NCBI RefSeq assembly: GCF_004027225.2 | Contig: NC_044277.2 | Location: 35,372,812-35,436,811 of the forward strand | Length of the DNA: 64,000 bases | Source: Strigops habroptila | Taxonomy: Eukaryota; Chordata; Aves; Psittaciformes; Psittacidae | Reading direction: 5' to 3' | Shown: in pieces, positions 48,601 through 60,600 of the stretch | Position numbering within the stretch: position 1 is the first letter of the stretch | Layout of the letters: the number at the start of each line of letters is the position of its first letter | Position numbers and translations under genes: made by a program | Notes under the pieces: model-generated | What the model was told of the DNA's origin: nothing | Databases searched by the model: none | What the model saw: only the letters and a program-made list of their open reading frames with translations

Positions 48601-51600
48601 CCAGTCCAGGGGCAATCCCATCCTCAGCTGCATTCCTTGCTCCTTTCTCCCTGCATGCCCAGAACCATGAGCTACTCTTTTCAACATCCTCCTCCTCCTA
48701 AAATGTCAGTGTCACTCATGATCTGGGAAAATTCTGAAAACCAGCACCCCAAAACTCACATGCCAATGGGAAATGACATCTTTCCCATGTCCCTGTTTTT
48801 ACTCCTGTTACCTGACAATGAAGAGAGCTGGGTACCAGACTGTCACTTTTTTTCAGACAATTACCCACATCAAACATTGGTTTTGCTCCTTTGCTTGCTG
48901 TTGGTAAATTAGGACCCAAGGAAGCAGACCACAGTTAGGCAAGCTCCCAGGAAACTAACCCTCTACAGATTTTACATGCCTATGGTGAGGTCTGGCTGTC
49001 TGTAGAACTGATAGGAAGGAACAGCAGCAATAGATTCCACTGTGAATTTATCTGCTTTTGCCAGCTCATTGGGAATATACTTAAGACAAGGTCATAGGAG
49101 GTTTGATAATTTAATTTTACTTCTTTTATTCCACTCAAATTTTCTCAAATCAAACCCTGACTTGAAAAATAGTTACTGAAATTTGGGGGTCAAATGTTGC
49201 TTTTGTTAAGATTGGAGTTCGTGAGAATCATTCCATCATCAAATTCAAGTGTCACTGCTAAAAGGTAAGTGCCCTTTTATCATAGCTGTAGGAAATCCTG
49301 CTAACTTTTTGCTCTCCGTGTGATGGTTTATCATGGTAAGACTTTTTATGTATGCTAAATGGTCAACTCCAACTTTAAAGAAAATAGCATTAAATACCTA
49401 CTACCCACTTGTGCTTTTTCACACACACACACATAATCTCATCACACACATACAGGTAATTGCTTTGTTAAAATATACGGCTTAAGCCTGTAAATCAGGA
49501 TGGCGTGATTTAGAGAGTGCTGCCCATGGGCTGGTAGCCAGGCACTAAAGCAGGAGCTGGTGTATTGTGCAAATCCTCCACACACAGCTCTCCCAGTTCT
49601 GTTCTTTGGATCTTTGACCCATGTGGAGTTTGTATACATACGCAAAAGAAAGAACATTCAAATTCAGGTTATACCAACTCTAACATTGTACTTTTAAGGA
49701 AAACCTCCTCCTGTACTTAACACATCAGTCTCTGTTATCCCATAATGCTGCTGGTAGTCTAACACAGAACTGGAATATATTATCTTCATACTCTCCTTTA
49801 ATCAAGTCCCAAGAATCCTTGGAGGAAACCTTCTGCAACAGATCTGAACCTAGGAAATCACACTGCTTACTGAGAGGCAATCAAACACACAAGAAGGCTC
49901 TGGGTATTTGCATAGCTTTGTGCTCACGTGGGAAAGCCGTACGCTCCGAGTGCAGCCACAGAGCTGCGCAAGGCAAAGCCAAGCCATAGCTGCTCAGCCA
50001 GCAGTGGTAGGATGGCACATGATGTACACAGGCTTTCACAGGTGAAGGGAGTAATCTCATGCACAGGATTTTTCTGCTACTAATGCATGCATCTGATGCA
50101 CAGAGACATTGCCAGCATCTCCAACAGCTCACGAGCTTGTGCATGAGCAACTTGGATAACAGCTTGCACAAGCGAGGTGCACTAGCAGTTAAGCACAAGC
50201 AGCCATTGGCATGCTACTCTGAAGCTCAAAAGTCAGCCTGTCACATACTGAAACCGTCTGTAAATCCAGGGGATTTGCTGAAACGACAATTTGTGCTGTT
50301 TTCGTATTTCTGAAATTATTATTCTTTAGCATGCAGAGGAAAATTAAGTCACATTTTCCTTAGCAGATGCCGTTCCCGCCTTGCTGCGCGTCACAGCCCT
50401 CTGAGGTGACTTCGGTAGCACTGACCTTGGACGTTGCTGTAGTGGCATTACTTTCCTTACCACTCCCTGGTGCACTCTCCTTGATGGCTGTTGCTGCCGG
50501 GGCTTCTGCCTTCTTTGCACTTGTCTCCAGAGAAACAGGAGGCCCTACTGTCCCCAGCCCGCTCACTGGGGTTGAGCTTGGACTGCTTGGTTGCCGTGAC
50601 TGAGCTTTATACCAGCTAGGGTAAAACAAGGGGTCGGTGGCTTCTGCTGTGGCCGGCACTTGAGTGTCAGACTCTGGGGTCTGTTGAGAACCACTTGGTG
50701 TCACAACCACATCCTTAATCAGGACAGATAAAGAGAAGAACAAGCAGAGTGCACCACATTACCTTCCTGCCACAGCCACATCGCTCTGCATGCCATGTTT
50801 GTTATATATCACTGCAATGAATAGATTTGTCCTAATATATGGTCTGAAAGAATTACAATCAAAATGCAAAGCAAAAGCAACTATCATTTGAATAACACAG
50901 ATAAGGGAAAGAAAATAAGTTACCCAAATAATAGAGTTGGAGGGTAGAATTAGCTGGGAAGGGGATGCTGACTGAGAAAGGGGTGAGCAAGCGGTTCCTT
51001 AATTCAGATAAACATCCAATTCAATCTTAAAAATAAAATAAATTCTGCCTAAGAGCCTCATGAACCGGTACCAGCTGTAGACAGGTGTAGGTACCTTCAA
51101 ATGGCTTGTCAGGTTGTGGGTTAAAAACAACACATTTGCCAACAAGCCTGTTGATATGAGCAGTCAGAATAAGGATAATACAAAGACACTGGAGAGAAAT
51201 ATTTGCCCACCAGCCTTGCTATCAGTGCTGTAAGCCAAGCACAGGTTCTCTGCCAGGAAGAGGAGCAGCCAGTCGAAGTGCACCTCTCTACCTGCATCAA
51301 GTTCTCAGGGCTCGCCCACATGGTTCGTGCTATCACCACAGCATTTCTGCTTTGCCTTTCTTGCATCAGAAGGCAAAAGCTGAAATACAGGTATCCCACA
51401 CACCGCAACACCCACATGCCATGTCTGACTCCATATCTGACCATCTCCTAATGACATTTTACAGTTGCTACAGCAGCATGCTGTAAAACTTTCCATTTTA
51501 GCCTTAGAATTGAGGGACTTCATGTTAGTGGGAAGAATTGCTTATGTCTAGTTCTTGTTTGCATAAAGCCCTACGTCAGTTAGGCTACATAAGCTTAGTT

Positions 51601-54600
51601 AAGTCAGTGCAAATCCTCAAAATACAAAAATCAATAAAGCCTGATTTAAGAGCATCTTCACACAGCTGGTGTTAACTGATGTATATTTTTAAATCCAAGC
51701 AAGAACGAATCTATAGTATTTATTTTCCCTTGTTTTATGTGGGGAGCTTGCTACAAAGATTCTTTACGTGCTCTTTTGTTTTCACACTGGGCTACTCAAA
51801 TATCTTCACAGCAGCCTTTACCTGCTTAGCAGCTTCACTGGGTAAATTGCATAAGAGGAGAATTTGCTAATTGTATGTAAGGCCAGCTAAAGTAGCACAT
51901 GAAATAATATTTTTTTATGTAGGTCTTTTAGAATATGCGGCAATCATGGTCTCATTCTAATCACCTTCCTTAAGAAAAAGTGCTGGCCTAAATTATTCAC
52001 ACCCTGAATCTCTTTGCTGCTAGATTGTAAGAGGCCATTTCCTCTCCTGTTTGGTCTGTGATATTCCTATATCCTCCTAGATGAAATCCCTAGCATAACA
52101 AAAGCAGAAGGTGGCAAATGCCACTCACAGAAAACAGATAGGAAGTATGACGTAAAAATTGGTGCAGAAAAGCTCACTAAATCCAGAGGGAATGCCAAAT
52201 TCTCTTGGTAAAAATATTTTAACAACCATTTCATTTGTAATAGTTAGTCTGAGTTAAACCACAGCAAGCAGAACACTCATTGTAATGCACCTGATTCCCA
52301 AACTGAATCTCTTCTATTTATATCTTATGTATCCTATATACATCTCAGCTTATCTAGCAGTGTAATTTTTTGCCTATTAAGCTATCTATACACAGGTTGA
52401 GAGGAAAGGGTGCAGTTGTGTATGTGTACAAGGGCAACAAACAATTCTGCTCTCCAGCGCATTGACTCCTTAGCGGTGCTCTTGACATATGGTGCCTACA
52501 AGGCACCGGGGAGTGTTTTCTTGCTCTGCCAGGGCGCACTCAGCATAGCTGTGAGGGCAGCAGGGCACCAGGGCACTTACCTGACTGGCTGGGGTGGCAG
52601 GCAGTGGCATTGCAGCGGGTTCAGCTGGGGGCTCTCCTGCTGTGCTCTGTGGTTCAGGGTCCTGCTGAGGTGGCTGTGGTGCTGTCTCAGCCCCTTCCTC
52701 CTCCACTTCTTCCTGCACCTCCTCCTCTCCTGATGACTCTGTGTGGACTTCATCCAAATCTTCACCATCCACCGTCTCCTCCTCTTCCTCTTCTTCCTCC
52801 TCCTCTGACAGGACACGTGTAAAAGGACAGGGATGAGCAACACATGAAGATGACTACAATCTTTATGTAATTAAAAAGCCATTTACAATTGCATGGCAAA
52901 TGTACTGATAATCTTCTGCCTGGCAAGGGATGCAGGCTAGGGAGAGGATACTGCTGAGGAGCCTGATCACACCAGCCTGGACTGGGCACTGCCATGCATC
53001 TGCCATTAGGCACTTTGCAGCAGGGAGGACACTGAACACTTGTTAAAATCTAGAGCTTGTTAAAATCTAGAGCTGACCCTTTCTGTGGGAAGGAGGACAA
53101 AAAGTCCAGTAAATGCAGTTATCCTCATATCAGGCTGTGTGTGCAGCACAGCCCTGCACTTTTTGTGGAGAGGATACCTGGTTGGCACAATCAACCAGGA
53201 AAAAAGTCCCTCTTGCAATTGTAGGTGCATGTTTGTTTTACCACATCAGTGCTTTGCAATACCTGAGTGGAAGTTTGGGATACCAACCTTCCTAAAATCA
53301 GACTGTCAAACTTGGTCAAACCATCACTTCTGCATCACCTGACACATCCTGTTGTCAGCATTCATGCCTTGGCTCGTTTCCAGAGGGAGCCCTCTAAAAA
53401 TGCACTTTCTTTTGCATAATCACACTACTCATTCTCATAAACACCTGATGTTGTTCAGAGCCATTTTAGCACTTCAGAGAAATAAACTTAGACGGATGCA
53501 TTAATGCAAGCTCCAATTTGCTTGCACATTTTGCACAGGTTATAGTTCTGCCTGAATACTTAGAAGGAATGTAGATCTGTGAATTAAGTAACGCCCTCAT
53601 AATGCAGAAATGTTTCTGCAGGCAAATACACTTCTGTAAGCAGAGTGCTGAATCTCAGCTTACACATCCCCTGGCTGCAGGGGACCTCATTGGCTGCAGT
53701 ACATGTCTCAAATACAGGACTGAACTCCTGATTGCCAAAGCCCTAGCTAATGGCTTGTCTCCAGGAGATGGGTATCACATTCCCTATCGCATGGTGGGGG
53801 TGTGTGTCTGTCCAGAGCATAAGGTCACAATCTTGGCAGATGCCTGTGCATGGCAGGGATGTGGCAGCTGTGGCTGATCACAGGGACGAACTGGGCATGA
53901 GGCTGTGACTAGGGATTGTCCCTCCCAGGACAAATCCCTGGAGGTTCATGGCCCTGCGAGATGACACCTGCTTCTCTGCTGCTGACTGGTGCACAGCTGC
54001 TGTCCCGCTACATGGATCCCAGTGCCAAGTATAGCTAGTCAACAGATTCCAACCTACATACAAAGACCTGCACGGCAGGCGTGCAGGGTCCCTTGCAGGG
54101 AGCAACCATGCACTCTCAAGTTAGTATAAGTCTTGGCAGAGGAGTAAGTGGTGGGCGGCATCTGCGTGAGACTTAATTGGCTGGTAAAAGTAAATGTAAA
54201 TGTAAATGTACCAGCAGAATCCAGTGCTAGCAAGAAAATTAGAGATATCAAGACAACTGTTACGGCTGTCTTTTAATAGGAGAGATCTCCTTATTTGAAA
54301 CATTTGTCTCCATTAACTTCTTGTGGGTTATGCTGTAAGGTAAAGCACAGGTGAGCCTAGATTTCAGGCTACTTTGGTAAATGTCAAATTACAGCTTTGC
54401 GCTATTATATATGTATTAAGCATGTTTAGTCATGACGTCATAACAAATGACATGACAAGACGTTAAATGCATGAAAGATCATGACAATTTTTGCTTCCCT
54501 TTATAACTCTTGTGATCTTGAATTTCATCTTTCTGTTACGTTTCTCAATTATTATCAAAAAAGAGTTAAAAAAAAGTATCTTTCATAAGTACTTCTTTTA

Positions 54601-57600
54601 GTAATAAGCATTCAACTTCTTTAATGCCTTTTTAGAGCAGACAGGCCATACAATAAAAGTATAATTTTGTGGTCCCTTCACACGAGGAGTCAGTAAAGAT
54701 CTCAGGCTTAGGAAAGTGTTGAAGACATATAAAAGGTAAGATTCATGGTGTCAAGATGTTATGAGATTTTTTTCAACTGTGATGGATTTTTGCTTTTGAT
54801 TATAATTGATACAAAATGGTCTAGTTACACTTTGGGGTGGATAGAAATTCCTGATTCAAGTTTTGCTACCAGTATCATAATGTAAATCACACAGAGCTAC
54901 AATTTAAGAAAGCAGTGCATGTGAAATAAATGACATACCTCTGTCAAAATCAATTTCTCGTATTATCTTTTCTTCTCTACTGAGGTTCACTGTGAATTGG
55001 TTCATGTTTTCATAACCATCCTCTATTTTCTCCATTTGAAATCCTTTGGATGCTTCAGTAATTCTAAAACACAGAAATTAGTTATTGGCATTTAGATTTG
55101 CAGATAAATTTGCAATTTGCAATTCATCATAATGATCAAGAGCCTCAAGTTTAGGTACTTACTTTTGTAGCAGTGTTTTGGCATTCTGTGAAAACAAAAA
55201 GGAAATAACTGACTTCTTAAATGGTTCATTTTTTTTTCAGAGATTTTATGCATTGAAATATTATTCTTACAGTGGCTGCTTCTAAATGTGCTACTATGGA
55301 TCTCATAAATGACAACCATGAGAGATCTATGAATGAGATCAGATTTACATGGTAATTAGTATACAGGTGAGTAAATCTTTAAGTTCGTTGAAGACTTTTT
55401 AATTAAAATACAAATATGATGGGAAGTACATACAATTTCTACAAAAATGAAATGGAAATATTTTTGCTCTTTTTTTGTGTGGGTTTGTGGTGAAAAGCAA
55501 TTGTTGCATTACCATCTTCAGTCACAGTAGCTATATTTGACTATCCATAAGGGCATAGTTCTGGAGCTTCTTTGTCTGGAAAGAATATTGTACTCAATCA
55601 AAGGCAATTCTTTGATGAAAACAGTGATTTTTTTTATATATATATATATATTTTTTTTTTCAGAAAACACCCTTTCAGCCTTTAATATAGAGAAATTGTA
55701 GGCAAAAAAGTAAGTAAAGTCATAAAAATGTGACTTAGAACATAAATATTTAATTCGTGGAAAGTTAATCACTCTGTCAATATGCAAACAAAACCTATAA
55801 TTACAGAAGCTCAACTACGCATATATTACAACAGTGGGACAATATAGATATGTTAGAAAATGTTAAAATTCCTATTTCTTCTCTGGAGATGAGAAATTCA
55901 TACCCAGGATAGTATATTTTGGTGAGAATATCAAATACTCACATTCTTGGTTTGGATACTATTCACAAGACTAGTCATTTGTCTGTGCTGGTGCAAGTGT
56001 TTAAAAAATGAGTTTGTGTAAATGTTCACTTAAAGACGACCAAACTCTGTATGTGCCTAAAATCGAGAAATGCTTAAATAGTACTTCAATAAACCCATCA
56101 TTCTTCTTCTATCTGCATTTACAGACTTTATACCTGCAAAAACACAGCCATTTCTGGTTCTTCCATGAACTGGATTCCTGATTCGACCAGCTTTGACACA
56201 GCTTCCAAATGATCCGCATACTTCTTCATCAGGGAGCGGACGTGTTCCAGTTTCTCCTCTTGGGTTCTAGTGATTATTTGTGTCATCTCATTTTTTCTTT
56301 CTTCCAGTACAGAATAGAGATAATCAAATTTTTCACACAGCTGCTCTTTCTGTCGTCTGCAGCATTCCTGTGAATCATTTGGTTTATGTTAAACATGTTA
56401 TATTCTTAAAAGAGTTTCTATTTTTACATTTACTTGGAAGCCTTTTCATCAAAGAAATTCCTCTTTATGAGCAGTGCAAAGGATTCTGAATGACCCCAGA
56501 GACTTTTATAATTTTCAAAGCTCAAGCTATTGGAACAAAAGTTTTAAAACTGTTCTCAAACTCTGAGTTTCAAGCCACTGAAAGCCCCCAAACAGGTTAT
56601 TGTATAACTTGCCAGTCTGCTAGAAAACTGTAAAAGGTATTTATGATATCTGCAGTGACACACCAAAGTCTGCAGAAAAAGTAAAAACCTCCACTGTATT
56701 AGCAGCTGGGTTCATTTGCATGGACGGAATGTTTTTTAGAGGAGCGATTGTCTCATATCAGTTCTTGAGAGTTTTATTTTTCTACCAGAGAACCTAGAGC
56801 TATCCTGGCTGGGCTTGATTTTCGCATACACCCACTTAGACTCTATTTTGACAATAGATGTCCATTATACCCCATTTACTGTGCACTGAATGAGGAAGCA
56901 GTACCACAAAGAAAACGGTGTGTGACAGAAGCACAAAGACAAGAAGGAGGAATCAGTTTCCAACCCCACCTTCAGGCACTGATTTTCACATCATTTTTTG
57001 AGACACTTTTATTGTCCTTCCAGTCAGACAACATAGCATATTTCACTGAGTAAGGAGGATGGGTTTGATGACTGCTTCACTGAGTGCTCTCTAACAAGAA
57101 CACACTGCACTTGCAAGGGAGGATATATGGGAGGAAGTAGGAGACAGGTTATCTATAATGTCTGAGGTCTACCAAACAGAAGTACTTGAGTCATCTGTGT
57201 GCCCTGGGGCATAACCTTATTGTGGTTATATCTGGTTGTGGTTGATGGTGATTATTTAAAAATCTTTCCCAGGAACTGAGGCTGAATCTTCTTCTTCCCT
57301 TGAGGCATAATGCTGAGATCCTGGCAGCACAGGATTATTAACAGTCCAACAGTACTTTTGGAAGTGATAAGACTGATTATTCATAGCACTTGGCCAGAGA
57401 GAATCCCACTTTTTCTCTTGACTTTCAGCCCGAGCTGTTTCCTACGTGTGGTCACAGTCTGCTCTGCATCATTCAAAGAAGAAAGCCTTTCGAAGCTGGA
57501 CGTGTGGCCAAAAATTGTAGTCTGCATTGAGGGGTGGGAAGCGAATACAGATCTTGTCGCATTGACCCAAGTATCTACCTCTGCTTTCTATTGAGGAAGA

Positions 57601-60600
57601 CTAGGCTAAACAGGCACTTGTAATTTAAAACTCCCTGCAGGGCATCAGGCTTGTCCTGACCTTCTGAAGGTCCTTGCCACTTTCCAGAAATTCCTGATTA
57701 GTGAATTAAGGGGTGGGGATAAGGAAGCTTTCAAACTAAGTGAGTCACAGTTCCTGGGTGTCATTCTGTTCTTCAGACCTCCAATAATCTTCCTCTCTTC
57801 TTTCACCCCTCTCCTAGTTTTCTCCCAGTGTTTCCTGCACTTCTGCTTGCTACAGATTGCTCTTCAGTTTAGTCTACAATGACCTCCTCTGAAATATATT
57901 CAGATGCCTTGTAAAACAACTTTAATTTCAAGACAGGTATGTGCTATCTTTTCCATTTGACACAAGACAAGAGATAGAAGGAGAAGAAGAGAGTGATAGC
58001 AGGGTGTCCTGAGAGATCCTTCCTTAACTCTCAGCTCTAATATACATTGTTTCCTGCCAGCAGTTGTTACAGAGCTGTGAACCTCAAGAGTAAGAGGGCA
58101 AAACAAGTTCCTAACTGCAAATGCTGAAATATTTCTGAAATACTCTCTTTCTGTATACAATGTTCCCATATGAAGTCTCTGCCTTGGGAACTACCCTAAT
58201 CAGATTCTGTGTAATGAAAAAGGTTAAAAAATATATGACTTTCCATTCTGAAATGTTCTCAGCCTTTTTGTTTCTTGAAGCATGGCTACAGCAAAAATAA
58301 AGGAGTCCTTGCCACTGAGCATGAGTCGCACTGCTTATTCTGAAATATTTGTATTGACTGGCCTCCACTATTAGCATTTGCTGAAACATAGTAATTTTTC
58401 CTTCATTATTTGACTTATATTGTTTATAGGGCTAAACAGTACTTAATTATTTATTATTGTTTGCCATTATTTTACATTTTATATTCCTTTCTTATTTTCA
58501 GTGTAATACGTGTTTTTTAGGGTTGGATAGAAGCAATAACTAAATATGGAATTGTAGGCTACTGCTTACTCCAGCTAAAAGGAAAGCGATCATGTATTTT
58601 CTGCTAAAGAAGATATTTACTGTTCTCTGCAAAGTGTTAAGAAGAGAGAAGAGACAATGCTGGATTATAAGTATTATTTCCATGTGTGCACATTTCTTAG
58701 CTCCAGCTGTAGCTTTTCATCTTCAAGGACAAACTGATGTCAATTCAGACAAAGCTCTTGTGTGGTAGGAAGTGTGATTTGCTTGAAATGTAACAAGGAA
58801 GTGCCAAGGTAAGCTCTAAGATCTATTTTCTGCAATCTTTGACTTTAAAGGTGAAAAGCCTGTTAAACATCTGAAGGTAAAATGGCTGCACTTTCTTTGG
58901 GATTTGAGTTTAAAGGTTAGACTTTAAACTGAGTGGATGGCTCTGAGGAAGCTAGTTTCAGAAACTGATGTATTTATTAAGGCATTTTTAGCATAGAGTT
59001 TTCTCCATACTTCAGACTAGATATTTGAAGTTTTGTTTCTGGTTCAGCTAGTTCAACTTAAATGTACATAAGCTTTTGCTTTTGTACCACTCAAATTTCT
59101 GCAGTTAACCTACTTGAAAAGCTTGTTTCTGTCTGCAAAGTCCTGATAGCAGCCATTTCCATCTTTGCGACTTCATCCTTCCTGACTACAAAGTTCTGAC
59201 TGCTGCTAACATCCACTGTCATTTACTTGGGCTAATGGTTTTATGTTGTTTAAACCAAACTTGGACATTTTCTGTTCTTCCTTGCTCTAAGGAAATAGGA
59301 GCCTTGGTCAATTGTGTACATAGATTGTGGAATCAATTTTTCTTACCAATTAGAATCTATACATCTAGGATTAACTTATTTTTCTCTGCCATTTCTCTTT
59401 TCTGCTCCAGCTCTAAAGAGTCAATATAATTCTAATTGGGCTGAGAGGGATGCAACTCCTTCACTAGATGCTTCATCAAACTCTTATCACAAAATCAATC
59501 CATATGAGCTTCTTTCAGCCTGTTGCTCTGTGATGCTCACGTGGGTCAGAGCTGATATTCATATTGCTTTGCTGGTACAAACCTCTCGGAGGAAATGAAA
59601 GCCACTTCTGCTACTGAATGACACAAAACTAATTCCAGCTCTGTCAGAGTAAGACCGTTACGAGAAAATCCAGTAAATACTCAAAGTCTTCTCTCCCACA
59701 AGCAACAAAACAAGACTCCTGAAAGGGCAACGTAAGTGTATTAAAAAGTACTTCTGTGCAGAAGGCGGATCAACCAAATACGGAGCTCACTGACATACTT
59801 GGGTGCCATGCTACACAGGTGGCTATTCTGTGGCTTAGACTAAGGCTCTGTTCACAGGACCAGTCAGGCTTTAGACTTTTACAGCTCTAGAACCTGATCT
59901 TTGATGATAAATGAGCTGGGAGTTGATGGAATTTTGTTGGATCTGCTTTTAACTTCAGTGATATCTTATGCCACTAAGAATGCTGAGCAAGATGTGCTGA
60001 TATGGATTATTCTTACTCTTTGTCCTTGGTCACATGGCCAATGTCAGAGGCAGGGTGCCCAGCAGGATGTATCCTTTGGTTGAGGCAGTACAGCTGATAC
60101 TGTACAAAGCCTTAGGTAATGGTTTACTGAAAGGCTGTGGGAATGCATTTGGGTGAAGTGAGGTCTGTTAAAGAATGATTGTTACCAGCAGTTTAAAAGA
60201 TGTGACTTATTGAAATAACTGCATTTAAAGAGGTGGTACTTACCTCAACCGTCTTGCAGGTCTCCTCCAGCTGCGTGACTATCCCTTGCATTCTGTCATT
60301 GCTCCCCACAAGGACTGCAATGCCATCACTCAGCTCAGACTAGGAAGTAAGGGGAGAGCAAGCAGGAGTGTGTTAGATACTGTCCCACTTCAAGGCGGCA
60401 CATCTAACTGCAAGGAGAAAAAGATGAATGGGCCATACCAGAATATTAGCTTTACCTGCTCACGAGTTACCCACTAGTATTTCGACTAGTTTCTTCTCCC
60501 AAAAAACTATGAAAACATGGACATTTTGAAACTTTTTATGGAGAAGAAACTGTGGTTTTGAAAGGAGGAAGCACTTTGATCTAGGTAGCTCTTCTAGATG

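Larger units (their letters stand above)
33677..50425 (-). other. TRIM55 last intron, 16.7 kb, no gene seen
   Basis: It holds no exon I can support on either strand. Contents include a GACT tetranucleotide run (40802-40819), an AT-only-like block (41461-41570) and a CA microsatellite (49420-49433). The frames at 40104-40457, 40532-40873 and 43466-43807 have no recognisable domain. An additional alternative TRIM55 exon cannot be excluded. Confidence 0.6.
52805..54938 (-). other. TRIM55 intron with small tandem repeats
   Basis: This 2134-base intron contains a perfect 17-bp tandem duplication at 53039-53072 (CTTGTTAAAATCTAGAG twice) and a TAAATG hexamer array at 54191-54210. No other feature was seen. 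Confidence 0.75.
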
